Below are positions 47,501 to 59,502 of a stretch of 64,000 nt of DNA, one piece after another. The stretch lies in contig OY720350.1 of the NCBI GenBank assembly GCA_963082975.1, positions 22,415,875-22,479,874 on the forward strand, in the 5' to 3' direction. Position 1 is the first letter of the stretch. Each line of letters opens with the position of its first letter. This DNA comes from Labia minor. Lineage: Eukaryota; Arthropoda; Insecta; Dermaptera; Spongiphoridae. A program made the position numbers and the translations under genes. The notes under the pieces were generated by a model. It did not search any database and was not told the DNA's origin. It saw nothing but the letters and a program-made list of their open reading frames with translations.

Positions 47501-49498
47501 TCGATTATAACAAGATATACTCTCATTGAGAGAAAGCGTCATTAGATGATTGAATATTAATTAAACTATGATTAACTATGTTCAACTTAAACTGTCATTT
47601 TAATTAAACTTTTAAATGCTATTTTTTTAAAATAAAAGATTTAATATATATTTATGGATATATATATCTATATATATCCAGATTAGTAACTAAAACAAAA
47701 ATTAAATAAAATTGTGTCTTTTGCATTTTATAAATCAAATCTTAATCAAAAATATTAAATAAATAAATCATTTTTTTTATGAAATATTATTTAAATTAAT
47801 ATATATATACAAAGGAGAATAGAAATAAAATAACACCTAATTTTTAAAGAAATATAAGTATAGTGGTCACATAACCAATAGGCGGAATATTTTTCTATTT
47901 CGTTATTTATCATCTATAAATCTATTTAATAATAAATTGACAAAAAAAATTAAAAATTATTCAATATTTTATCCATCGAATAATAATTTTAAAAATATTA
48001 AATAAATTTTACTATTTCATATTTACAAATAATCTAAATTATGTATATCCTTTTTATATAAATAGTTATTATTTATTAAAATATAATAAATATTTAAAAA
48101 AATAGAATATAAGTGTGTTAATTTAGCTATTATATTATATACATTTTTTTAAAATTATTTTTTGTACTTTGAAATTTAGCTGTTTTTCTCAAACTCTACT
48201 TATATATAACAAAAATTCTTATATTATTATTATTTTTATATGAATTGACAATTTAAATGCTATATCAAAGTTGAAAAGAAAATTTTCAATTAAATTATAA
48301 ATCGTAATTAATTTTTGATTTTGAAAGTTTAAATTTTCAATTTTTTGTTTTACTTTTTTGTTCTCTATACAAATTTTTATATTTATATATTTTTAAGCCT
48401 TTTGGTTAATTTAATCATTTATTTTCTTCATCTTTAGTCAAATTTATAATATATTTGAATGTTTCCAAGAATATGCCTAGATTAATTAAAAGTTAAGTTA
48501 TTTTTTTTTGTTTCAAAGTTTTTCAAAATGGTAATTAATGTTTTTATATGTTTTAGAAGACGATATAAATTAAATAAAAGTTATATTTCTTGGTCTCATT
48601 TTAATTATTTATAATATAAAATTTTCCATATTTCAATTAAAGACGTTTATTCTTTTCATTTTATTCTACATCACAGCTTTTCAAACTTTTGCAACTTGAG
48701 TGAATTTTTAATTATATTCTTCATTATTCATTATTATTATTAAATCATAATTTTTAATAATAATAATATTAAAATTTAAAAATTAATATTTTTTTTATAG
48801 AAATCACTTTATTTTCTATTTGTTTGAAAAACAACGATTAATATAATAAGATTTTATTTATTTTTTAAGATATAAATTAAAATAAAATAATTTTAGGTAA
48901 AAATACTTTTAAATTAATGGGATTGATATGACCCCAAGACCAGATATTTGTACGCATGCGTACTGACTAATTGACAAATCTATTCCCATTAGGGATATAA
49001 AAATAATGAGTTATGCTTGCCTGAAACGACAAAAACATTCATTAAATTATTTAATATAATTTTTTTTTTAAATTTTATTTAAAGTTAAAAAAAAAATTAA
49101 TAATTTGATAATCTTTAGATTTTGCCATTTTTAATCTTGTAATTTTTCTAAATCAATCATAATATCGGTTTTCATAAGTCTTACACTATTCTGAAATTAA
49201 TTAATTGTTTTTTTTTGTTTAATAAATTAAACATTGCACATTGCAGATGTCTAGTGACGCCAGGATGGCGTTTACTTTTTTCCATCACTGTACATACTTA
49301 ACGATTATTCAAATATATAGAAAAATAAATAAAAATAAATAAATTATATTAAAAAACTTATTATATACTATACTATTCGATACTAAATTACTACTATATA
49401 TATACATTTTTTAAAATCAGTTTATAAAAAAAAAATAAATAAAAATAAATTTCTGATTTATTCTGTCTGAATTTATCTGAAATATTATATATATATAT
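44574..49498. other. 5' flank of the NRF-like gene and intergenic space
   Basis: About 4.9 kb of plain AT-rich DNA with TA and T runs. No frames, repeat ends or clear promoter elements; 5' untranslated exons of the NRF-like gene could hide here. Confidence 0.6.
49251..49297. repeat. Solo Tc1-like terminal repeat (copy 1)
   Basis: ATGGCGTTTACTTTTTTCCA followed by TCACTGTACATA; the complement begins TACAGTGATGGAAAAAAGT, a Tc1-like end. A shared core occurs at 53070-53106. No partner end was found. Confidence 0.45.
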
Positions 49499-49499
49499 A

Positions 49500-49985
49500 C
49501 GAGAGTGGGGTGAAAAGTTTCCGGCCTGACCATGAAAAACGATGTTTTTAAATTTTTTTTATTTTTTTTTGCTTTATTTTTCAACATTCAAGATAGCTGA
49601 GACTTGTCCGATGTCAGCTGAACGTGTGCGAAATATTTTGCACAACCATTTGAACATAGAAAAGCTGTGTGCAACGTGAATGCCGCGTTTGCTAACGTTA
49701 GACCAAAAACTGCTTCGAAAAACCATTTCTACCGACAATTTGGCGCTGAATGCGTAATTCAAACGAATTTTTGTGTCGATTCATAACTGTTGATGATTCT
49801 AAATTAAATTAAATTAAGTGTAATTAATTAATAAATTAATTTAATTAATTACCTAAATTAGAACACCGTTATGAGAAATGTATCAGTGTTGATGGAGATT
49901 ATGTTGAAAAATAAAGCAAAAAAAAAAAAAAAATTTAAAAACATCGTTTTTCTTGGTCAGGCCGGAAACTTTTCATTCACCCTCG
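49500..49985 (+). mobile_element. Internally deleted mariner element, copy 2
   Basis: Same family, opposite orientation, TA-flanked. Transposase remains (MSAERVRNILHNHLNIEKLC, a stop, then LLTLDQKLLRKTIS) are on the plus strand. It has the same internal deletion and the same AATTAATT filler as copy 1, so the deleted form, not a full element, was copied. Lies about 130 bp past the end of the MCT-like coding region. Confidence 0.88.
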
Positions 49986-50113
49986 TATATAGCATTTCTC
50001 TCCCTTTCTTTCTCTCACTCTGAAGATAGTTTAAAAAATATCTTTTGATTCTATTTTACAATATTTACAAAATTAATAATATTCAATATTTATCTAAATA
50101 TTTTGACATTCTG

Positions 50114-50271
50114 TCATACGGCTAGATTTTGTTGTCGATGTTTCTTCTCTTGTTGCACCTCCCATGCTTTTAATCGTTTCATTGGGAAACACATTATTCC
50201 TGAAACGGCAATTAAACCACCAGCGAGATAAAAGGAGAAATCATAACTACCGGTTGCTTCAAGGAACATTC
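50114..50271 (-). CDS. MCT-like gene, last coding exon
   Basis: Encodes FLEATGSYDFSFYLAGGLIA, the last helix, and a short basic C-terminal tail rich in Lys, Gln and Glu, ending in TGA at 50116-50114. A mariner derivative lies about 130 bp downstream. Confidence 0.94.
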
Positions 50272-53200
50272 CTAAAATTAAAAAAAAAAATATCAATTAA
50301 TTCAATAATAAATAAAATAAAATAACAGATCTTAAAATAAATTTAGAATAAATGATTTTTAATTGAATAAATGAATTTCTTAATTAAATTATTATATCGA
50401 TTATTGATTTCTTAGAAATTTTGAAATTTTTATTAATTAAAGGCAATCTCTTTGCAAATAAAATTTTTATTTATTATTCAAAAGACCATCCATTTGGTGT
50501 TTAAATAACTAAATATATTATTATTTGTTGAAAATAAATAATTAAAAAGGATTACAATATTATATCTGTAAAAGATAAATCATCTATTTTTGCCACATGT
50601 ACCAATGTTTGAGAAAAGAATGACAAGAAATTTATTAATCGAGAAACCAATTGGGAAATGACATCTGGGCTAACAATATATGACACATATGAGTAAATTT
50701 GGTACCTGTCGCTATGGGTTAGTTAAATAGATAGCTTTCTAATGAAAATAATTAAAAAATATTTTAGTTATTAGAATATAGGAGAAAATATATATTTTAC
50801 AGAAATGAAATAAAATTCACCTGCTAATGGGGAGCCAATCATTGCTGCTACACCCTGGAACATCAGCATAAGCCCAAATGCATTTGTTAAATTATGTAAT
50901 CCCATCATTTCAACAATGATTATAGATCTTAACGATGCAAAACATGCTAAAACAAGTATAACAATCATTATTATTATTGATTAGAATCTTAATATAATAA
51001 TTATTTCCTTAGTGATTATATTGACTTACCTATGCTAAGTCCAAATATAGTACAATAAGTGAAAAGAAAGATAGGATCAGAGCTAAGCGTAGCAAACATA
51101 GTCATAATTCCACCAATTGTCAATGCCACGTTGTTTACTAAAATGACATCAGTGCCGGGAATAGAACTCACAATACCACAACCAACACGACCGATTGTAT
51201 TGGCAATTCCAATGGCTGAGATTAACCATAAAGCAGTTGGCGGCGATACACCATTCAAAAGAGCCATATCTACAAAAAAAAAGAATTCACATATAAAATA
51301 TTATCATTATATTTTGATATAAATTTTACAAGGAATTTATTTAATTAACCTAACATTAAAATGCAAATTTTAGTTTACAACCGAACATTTTGTTTTGTTT
51401 TTTTTTTCTTTAACTTTATATTTTTTAAAATAATATTTTAAATAAAACTTTAAATTGAATAAATATCAAAGAAATAATTTAATATAATATACGAAATTAT
51501 AACTATCTGAATTTAGTTAGCTCAGGATAGGGATGGTAGGAGGAATGTGATTACTGCAGTCAATAACTTCAAAAGCATATCAATAATATATTATATTATA
51601 TATATAAACAAATTATTTTATAAATTAGATAATATTCCTTACCTGAATATTATCCTTAAAATAATAATATTATAAAAGTACAGGAATATCTCTTTGACAT
51701 CTCTTATGAAACCTTTATTATATTCAAGTGCTTAATGTAATTATATTTAAATGTATTCTTATTTAAGAGTAATTTATCTAACTATCTCTTTGAATTTAAA
51801 TGTTCTTGGTGATATCAAATTATATTTATTAAATTATTATATTATTATATTAAAATAGAACATCACACTCTGTGGGTCTCGCTTATAGTCCTGATTGTCA
51901 TAAGAAGCGACTAAAAGAAATTAAAACGAATTAAATGGCACTCGTTTAAAAACTTTTCAATTAACTAAATGGAAATCAAACTAAATTTAACTAAGTGTCA
52001 CCTTTAATCCATACTTACACAATGAAATCACTTATCAGTTATTATTATTATGGTAAAGAATAGGAAGTAAATTTACCCGTAAGATAAATAAATGGGACAT
52101 AAAGACCCATAATTGTGATAAATCCGCTAATACTGAGAAGCATAAAGGTCGGTGAACGTAATAACGAGAGATCTAGCATAGTTGCCAGGGTGCGTTTTAT
52201 AGCCTCTGGACAAAGGGTGCATTGCGCTTCCTCCTCTTCCTCGACATCTTTTTTACTTGGCAAACGAGAAACAGAGAGATGATAACCAACTGAACTCACC
52301 TAATTAAATTTAAAAACAAACAAACAAACAGAATAGAATTATAAAATATAATTTTCGAAATAAATTTAATTAAAATAAAATAAAAAAAAATTATGGTATT
52401 CCTAGAGATTTCATTTAATTCTAAAAACAGCAAAACATCATTTTTAGTAAAAACAAATCAATATTTCAATAAAAAAAAAAAATAAAATTTAAAAAAGTAA
52501 ATATTTAATTTTAAAAAGTTCAATATAGTGTTTTAAATTAATAGCCATTTACATAACTTGCCATAAGCAGAAAGTTCTTTTCCCACCTTTTGCCACATTA
52601 GCAAATAAATAAATGTAATTAAAACCAACTACAGAGAAAAATTAATTAATTAATTAATTGAAAACGATTCTCTTGGATTAAAATTTAATTTATTCTTTTT
52701 TTAAATTTAGTTTTAGTTTTACAAAATAAAATGAAATATTACCATTAAAAGGTTATTGATCATTAAATTGATTAACATTAAGAGAGAAATTTACCTGAGA
52801 TGTATATTGTGGTAATCGTACAAGTGAGGCACTAAAAAAGATGTCATCCCTATATAAAGGGCGAACACCTAATTCTTTAGCGCCAATAGTATTAGCTCGT
52901 TTTCTACATGAACCTTGACTACAAACACTTGTCGTACGTAAACGTCCAGTTTGTTTTGTGGATTTTTGTAGAAAATGTTGATTCAGTTGATCTTCCTGAA
53001 ATTAAAATAATTTTATATATATTTATTTATATATATAACTCCCTATGTATATACGGAAAATAGTAAGTGTCAAGGTGGCGTTTACTTTTTTCCGTCACTC
53101 TACATAAACTCTATTATGCTTGAAATAGTTATTGAATAATTATTAAAATGTTTTCAATAAAATAAATAAATATTTATTTACTAATAAAAATCATTAATAA

Positions 53201-53842
53201 ATATTTTAGTTTTATTTATAGAATCTTTCCTTTCATTTATTTTATTTTATTTTTTATTTTTTCTTTCATTTTTTTTTTTTTTTTTTTTTTTTGAGATGAA
53301 GATGAAAAATGTGTAAAAAGATTGTTAATAAATTAAATTGAAGAAGTAAAAAAGACAAAACAAAACAAAACAAATATATCCAAAAACCGTATATTTACCT
53401 CGTCATTTTCGCTTGTATTCTCAGATGAACGAAACATTTTATTACTATGATAAACACCATTATCATTCTCTTTAATCATTTTTAAAGATTGAGTCATTGC
53501 AAGTACTTGGACAGCAGTTGGATAAGAATTATTATTGTTATTATTGTTGTTGATGTTCGTAATTAATTGACCGTTTTTCATTTTAGGCGAAGATGGTTCT
53601 TTTACTAATCTAAAACAAGTAAATTAATAATTTAGGGGTAATGAAAACTAATGAAGAATCTTATTATAAAATCAATTATTTTAAAAATTAGTAATGAATA
53701 TATGTATATGAAGAAAAATGAACAAATTGAACAATAACCATTTTTATTTCAGTTCATAATGTTATGTCATAGTTTTTATTAAAATATAAACTGGATCAAT
53801 TATATTAATTAAATAGAATAAATAGAAAGTGAGATTGAAACA

Positions 53843-53887
<45 letters not shown>

Positions 53888-54491
53888 TAAATGGTCCTGT
53901 TGAATAAATAAAAATAATATTTAAATCTTCCATGAAATTATAATTAACTTCGTGATTTTATTAAAAAAACAAAAACAATATCCAATTTGACCAGATAAAT
54001 TATTTAATAAAAACATGATATTAAATTCATGGTCATTTTGTAAAAATAAATGTGTATATCGAATATCCCTAATTCATTTATCGACACAATTTTATTATAA
54101 TTTTTGAGATATCAAATTATAATTTCGTTAGCTTTAAAACTTGCTAAATATAATTTTAGATTATGATATTTATGAAAAATATAATAGAAAATGTACCATA
54201 AAAATTAAAAATATTTATATATTTAAAAATTATAAATTATATTAAAATTATTATATTAATTAATTTTATAGAAGAATTGTATTAATATTAAAAGAGGTCT
54301 TGAATAAATAAAAGAAGTAAATAAAAAAATCGAGATCTGTCAAAGAGATTGATAACTTTGATGTTTTATAATAATACAAATAAAATTTAAAAGTTTGCAA
54401 ATTTACTTTAAAACTTTATACAATAAGTTATGTATTTTTGTTTTTTTTTTAAATCATAAGTTCTAATTGTAATATGTTAAATTTTATACTT

Positions 54492-54527
<36 letters not shown>

Positions 54528-57500
54528 CTTTTAAACAAATTCAATTGCTCTCTTCTAATAACTCCTGGATGTCCGCAACCAGTAATGCACATATGCTCTT
54601 TGCCTCTTCATACCTCTTTTGATTAAAATAATTTCTTATAATAATTAAAAGTACTGATTCTTACAATTAAGTAAATAAATACAAGTTATATATAGCTAAA
54701 CGTATTGTTTCTTCATTAAAGTTAAAATTTGCAATTTTAGTATAAATTTAACCACCATTCTAACATTTCATTCTATTGATTTTTCGTCTGTTGTTAGGCA
54801 TATAAAGTCGAATTCCACCTTTGTTCGATGTTTTTTTTCAAAAATTATTTTAATATAAGTAGGATGACATATTTAAGAAAATATAAAAGTAAATTATTAC
54901 TGATTTAGATGGAAAAAAGTGCACTGCCCGGGAATCGAACCCGGGTCACAAGAATGGGAATCTTGCATGTTACCACTACACCAGCAGTGCTATTGATGAA
55001 CATTACATTCTATAAAACAGTATAAAGTATTACTAAAAAAAACATATATTCTCCTTTCTTAATATAATCTAGGAACAAAATTAGATATAATTGAGCCAAT
55101 TAGTGCCTTCAGATTTGATGTGATATTAATTTATTCTGTATATTTGTAAATAAATAAATATTAGCATTCATAATATCTATAAATAATTTAAATAGTAATG
55201 TAAAACTTTAATATTTAAAAACATTTTCTAAAGAAGAAATATCAAAATTATCAAGAAGAAACAAAAATATATTTAGGATATATATATTTTTTTAATTTTC
55301 AACAATAATTTCAAAATATAATTTTATTTATAAAATTATTTTTTAATTATAATATATTTAATATTAAATAACTGTATAAAAATATTTTATTTTTACTTTT
55401 AATAAGTTTTTAATATATATATATATATAATTATAGATTATAACATAAATTTATTAATAAATATTTATTTATTTTTAATATTTCTTTCAAAAACTATTTT
55501 TAAATGATAATTCCTTTTGTTCTTTTATTAAATCTAATTTATATTAATGTAAACGCCTGGCGTATATGCAACAAGAATATCATACGAATACTCCTATGAA
55601 TAATATTTGTATTAATTTAGATTATTAGATCTCAATTTCTTTAAACAAATATATCATTCTATTTACAATCATTTTATTAATTTAATAATTAAATAACACA
55701 GGAAATCAAATCTAGCAAAATGAAGTATAAGTACTACATTTTTATCGATACGTGTCTATAAAGTTTTTAAAAATATTCAATTTTATATTATATTTTAGTT
55801 TTTTGATTTTAGAAATTATTTCTAGAATTCAAGTAGCAAAAAATAATTATATATTCATAAAGCTAAAAACTAATGAAGAAGAAGAAGAAGCAAATATATA
55901 TATATAATTTAAAATTTTATATTATTATTTTAATTTAGTTCTTTAAACAATAATTTTTAATATATATGTAAGTTGTTTAATATCATGATTTCTTTGTTAC
56001 ATTTTCTTAAAAATGTATAAATAGATATTATAATAAAATCCCCTTTAATGACTTTTTTTTGAAAAATATATAAATATATAATATAAATAAATTTAAAAAA
56101 AAATAAATTTTAGGTATGTAATTTGGTTGAGGAACTTACCCGCTTAAGCTTGTAAGAGAATCTGCCTTTAACAATTCGTCCCTTGCAATTTTAATTCTCA
56201 TTAGTAGTGGAAGATCTTCAGGGACTGCTGTCCCATTTCCATTCGCTATTAATTTTTCTTGGAGGGCTTCCACATTGGCTGCCTGTTCTTCCACTTCTTT
56301 TTTTGAAACAGAAACTTTAACGGGCGCAAGCGGCCGGAACAGGGCACCAAATACGGCACAATTTAATATAAGACCTATAATAACAAAAATATTTCAATAT
56401 TTTGTCTAATTTTCGTTTTAATTTTAGCCAATGACTATCTAAAAGCATTTTAGTAACGCTTCGAAATTTTTATACTTATTCAAATTCTTTAGTAATATTA
56501 TTCTAAAATTATTTTACTAGGTAAAATTCACTTCTGCGACTTTAAGTTCAATTTATTTTAAGTTTTTTAAAAATGTTATTTAAAAAAACATAAATAACAT
56601 ATCTGCGTATTAAAAGTTGATTTTAAATGTTCAAATTTTAATATTTGTATAAAATTTGAGAGTATTTTTTGTATTTTACTCAATTATAATAGCCTTAATA
56701 AAACATAATAATACCATTTTTTTCTTTGTAGATTTTGTTAAGTTGTACAAAATTACATTTTTCCATGTTTGTTTAGTGAAATTATATTTCTATGTTCTAA
56801 TAATTGATACTATTATAATTTATTGTATTTATTATTTAGAACAAAATTTATTCAAATTTTATTTTCAAAGAATTTAATAATATTTAGTTAGTATATTAAA
56901 TTTTAATGATATAAATCGAAGCTATTTTTTTTTTAAGAAAACCATATTCAATATTGTTTCATCTAATATTTTTAACTCGAAATTTAAAAAAAAAAATATT
57001 TTCCAAGCAGTGGCGTAACTGGGGGGGGGCAGGGGGGCATATGTCCCCGGGCGCCAAATTTAGGGGGCGCAAAATTAGGGAAGCCAATTTGGAACAAAAG
57101 AAGAATTAATATTTAAAGTTAAACTGTATTTTGTGTAAGTCAATAAATATTATTTATACGCTTATTAAAATCATATAAACCTGTTTCGTTATTCGTCATT
57201 AATATTCTTTAAAAAAAAATTAAATTAAATATATATATATATATAAGAAAGGGGGCGCTAATTTCTCAGTTGCCCCCAGGCGCAAGAACCTCACGGTACG
57301 CCACTGTTTCCAAGTTTCAATCATTACACACAATAACATTTATTTCTTATTACAATAATATTATACTATATAAATAAATTATAACTATACAAATATAAAC
57401 TATATATTTTCGTGTAAATTGAAAAATTAATATACTGTTTAAATAAAATTAAGCTTAAGTGAAAGTTTTTATTCAAATACCCGCATCTCGTTAGTACGTA

Positions 57501-58891
57501 ATTAAAGTCAGGTAACACTTTTAAGTAAAATAAAAAAAAAACAAAAAAAATTAAATCATTGGATGGCAGCCAAATGTAATATGAATTCACTTCAAGGATT
57601 TTCTTACTTACAAAGTAATAATAAAAATTAATTTAAAATTCATTGGTAGTCATGATGATTTAATTAATTACATAATAAATTCACCTGATAGGATAAGAAT
57701 AGTTCCTCGCCAGCCATAAGAGGGGATCATCATTCCTACAATAGGCGCCAGTACAAAAGTACCAATACCGGAGCCACAAACGCCAATTCCAGTTGCCAAG
57801 GCTCGCCATCTTTCGAAATAAAAACCGACGGCGATTACCGCTGGGACGTACACCAAACCAAAACCAATACCTGAGAAAAAATAACAAACATATCGATTAA
57901 GAAATATAATCATGAATAATTAATTATCTTATCAACATGAGCATTTTATCACATATTTCTGGATTCAATCAAACATTCTATCAAATTTCTAATATTTTTA
58001 TTATCTAAATTCTAAATCAATTATGATTACCATTATTATTCTATTCTTATTAAATTATTTACAAAATAAAATAAATATTACATTGACCAAGGTAGTTATT
58101 TTTCATAGTTTTTTTTGTAAATTTATAGAATTTATTGATTTACTTATTTTTGTTCAAAATAACAGTCAATTAATTTTATTTATAAGCTCTATATTTGATG
58201 AAATCAATAAATAATTTAAGTAAATTCATTTAATAAAGGCTTATAATAATGATTAATAAATTTGAGATATATTGAAAGATTTTTTTTTTTTTTATTAAAA
58301 TGTCAAAAATTGAGAATCTTATTTATAATTTTTAACACACACATACGCACAAATAACAAAAAAGATTACCGCTACATGTCTTTTATACTAGTATATTTGT
58401 AATATACATATTTATATTATTATATAGTATAAAAAATATTATCGAATTAATTTATATATATTCATTTATTTATGTAGAATAGAATGGCCAATAAAGTGAG
58501 TCTGTGCCAAAACGCCTGGAGCCTGTTAGACCTGTTCTTCGTTGATTCTACATATTTATAAATATAGATATGTATATGTTATAGTCCTCAAGAGTGAGGT
58601 GTTTGCTGTTCACGGACTGGTCCAGTGATTCTGAACCACGTGGCTTCCCTGTGTATAGTACATCTGCCATAAACATACACAAGTGGTTCATTCGTAGAAA
58701 TATAAATGTGATGGGAAAATAACCAATAGAACTTGTGAGGTTTAGTTTGAGTATGAAGTATTTATGTTTGTTGCTAAGAGAATTTTTGCATAATTTGTTG
58801 TTTTCCTTTGATTCTTTCTTAAAAGGATTATGATAATTAATTCAGAATTAGGTTTCTGAACAAAACAAACAGATAAATATAAAAATTATTG

Positions 58892-58938
<47 letters not shown>

Positions 58939-59502
58939 TATTAAAAAAAGCTTTAGATTGGGAAAAAAATGGTGGTATAATTAAAATCAGCAAATATTTA
59001 GCCTCTTCTTTGAGAAATATAATATTAATTATGTGAAAATATTTTTAATTATAATTATTTTTTAGATACTATTTTTAAAATTAACAACACAGGACAATTT
59101 CATTTTAGATCTATGATAATAATTAAACTCTTCATATCCTTTTAATCTTTTTATACAAATAAATATTGTTAATTAATAAAGTAGTAAAAGTTTTTCATAT
59201 TTTTTCTATTTTTTTATTAGCTGTAATCAAAAAAGATTATCTGGTTGCATAAACTAAAGGGGCAAGAGATATTCCAATGCCTTTATATAATTATTTTAAT
59301 AAATTTACGATATTTTTTTTATATGTAAAATGATTAAATTGAATTGTTATTCTCTTACCTCCGATAACGCCAAAAGTAATATAAAGATACATAAGATTGG
59401 TGGCGTAAAATGAAAGTCCGAAACCCAGGCAACCGAGGAAACTGCCAAGCATCGCGACAACACGGAATCCAAAACGATTCGCCAGGGCACTAACAAATGG
59501 AC
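50114..59502 (-). CDS. Monocarboxylate transporter (SLC16/MCT-like, major facilitator superfamily), 3' nine coding exons; 5' end outside window
   Basis: Visible coding exons: 59502-59359, 57870-57685, 56374-56140, 53609-53399, 52995-52795, 52299-52077, 51269-51030, 50946-50821, 50271-50114. All junctions are GT-AG with closing phases, giving 574 residues and TGA. The protein starts inside the N-terminal half (GPFVSALANRFGFR), passes helices with GFGLVYVPAVIAVGFYFERW and RALATGIGVCGSGIG, a long hydrophilic middle loop, then the C-terminal helices with GIANTIGRVGCG, LTNAFGLMLMFQGVAA and ATGSYDFSFYLAGG. These are typical of insect MCT12/14-like SLC16 proteins, proton-coupled or facilitative carriers of monocarboxylates; the real substrate is unknown. 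The first helices (normally with a DGGWGW motif) were sought up to 64000 and not found, so the start lies upstream. Confidence 0.93.
50821..50946 (-). CDS. MCT-like gene, coding exon (helix 10-11)
   Basis: Reads SIIIVEMMGLHNLTNAFGLM then FQGVAAMIGSPLAG, which is highly typical of SLC16. Acceptor TTTTAG, donor GTGAAT; the closing Gly codon is split. Confidence 0.95.
51030..51269 (-). CDS. MCT-like gene, coding exon (helices 8-10)
   Basis: Encodes LWLISAIGIANTIGRVGCG, the conserved 'GxxNTxGRxxxG' region, and two more helices ending CTIFGLSI. Acceptor TTTGTAG, donor GTAAGT. Confidence 0.95.
51518..51575 (+). repeat. Tiny RTE-like 3' scrap in an MCT-gene intron
   Basis: GCTCAGGATAGGGATGGTAG followed by GTGATTACTGCAGTCAATAA, the same C-terminal segment of the RTE family. 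Confidence 0.5.
52077..52299 (-). CDS. MCT-like gene, coding exon (end of loop and helix 7)
   Basis: Starts VSSVGYHLSVSRLPSKK, includes a run of Glu (DVEEEEEA), then the first helix of the C-terminal bundle (FMLLSISGFITIMGLYVPFI). Donor GTAAAT. Confidence 0.92.
52795..52995 (-). CDS. MCT-like gene, coding exon (central loop, RPLYRDDIFF motif)
   Basis: Encodes GVRPLYRDDIFFSASLVRLP, a motif kept in the central loop of insect MCT12/14-like proteins. Exactly 67 codons with phase 0 at both ends. Confidence 0.93.
53068..53106. repeat. Solo Tc1-like terminal repeat (copy 2)
   Basis: GTGGCGTTTACTTTTTTCCG then TCACTCTACATA, matching the end at 49251. Lies in the MCT-gene intron just upstream of the 52795-52995 exon. 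Confidence 0.45.
53399..53609 (-). CDS. MCT-like gene, coding exon (central loop, Asn run)
   Basis: Hydrophilic, low-complexity cytosolic loop with eight consecutive Asn residues near its start and an acidic end (SENTSENDE). The Asn run is encoded by AAC/AAT codons and is a likely site of length variation. Phase 2 in, phase 0 out. Confidence 0.85.
53848..53883. repeat. (TA)n microsatellite in an MCT-gene intron
   Basis: Uninterrupted TA run of about 18 units. Confidence 0.9.
54494..54525. repeat. (TA)n microsatellite in an MCT-gene intron
   Basis: TA run of about 16 units, 390 bp from the tRNA gene. Confidence 0.9.
54913..54918 (-). terminator. Pol III terminator of tRNA-Gly(CCC)
   Basis: Six T residues on the minus strand, one base past the discriminator base of the tRNA; a normal RNA polymerase III stop. 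Confidence 0.9.
54920..54990 (-). tRNA. tRNA-Gly (anticodon CCC)
   Basis: The 71-nt minus-strand sequence folds as a full cloverleaf: acceptor GCACTGC pairs with GCAGTGC, the anticodon stem CAAGA/TCTTG holds the loop TTCCCAT (anticodon CCC), and the T arm is CCCGG-GTTCGAT-TCCCGG. GGTTCGATTCC is a standard Pol III B box and TGGTGTAGTGG serves as the A box. The discriminator is A; CCA is not encoded, as expected in eukaryotes. It reads GGG codons. It sits in an intron of the MCT-like gene on the same strand. Confidence 0.97.
56140..56374 (-). CDS. MCT-like gene, coding exon (helix 6 and start of central loop)
   Basis: Starts LILNCAVFGALFRPLAPVKV, the conserved end of the N-terminal bundle, then enters a charged central loop. 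Donor GTAAGT. The following intron carries the tRNA-Gly. Confidence 0.94.
57008..57306. mobile_element. hAT-type MITE with 8-bp target duplication, in an MCT-gene intron
   Basis: 299 bp. Ends CAGTGGCGTAAC and GTACGCCACTG, with G-rich inner repeats (GGGGGCGC). The duplication TTTCCAAG is perfect at 57000-57007 and 57307-57314. Inserted between the coding exons at 56140-56374 and 57685-57870. Confidence 0.92.
57685..57870 (-). CDS. MCT-like gene, coding exon (signature loop and helix 5)
   Basis: Contains GFYFERWRALATGIGVCGSG, the strongest SLC16 signature in the window, and ends GWRGTILILSG. Acceptor TCTCAG, donor GTGAAT. Confidence 0.95.
58893..58935. repeat. (TA)n microsatellite in an MCT-gene intron
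   Basis: TA run of about 20 units. Confidence 0.9.
59359..59502 (-). CDS. MCT-like gene, first visible coding exon
   Basis: Encodes GPFVSALANRFGFRVVAMLG and two helices ending ITFGVIGG. A base from an unseen upstream exon is needed to complete the first Gly codon. Acceptor TTTCTAG, donor GTAAGA. Confidence 0.92.

Noticed and set aside
58480..58700. Possible gene in a slightly G+C-richer stretch
   Set aside because: No frame of note; a CAGTGATTCTGAACCAC piece suggests an old hAT fragment, but no second end was found.
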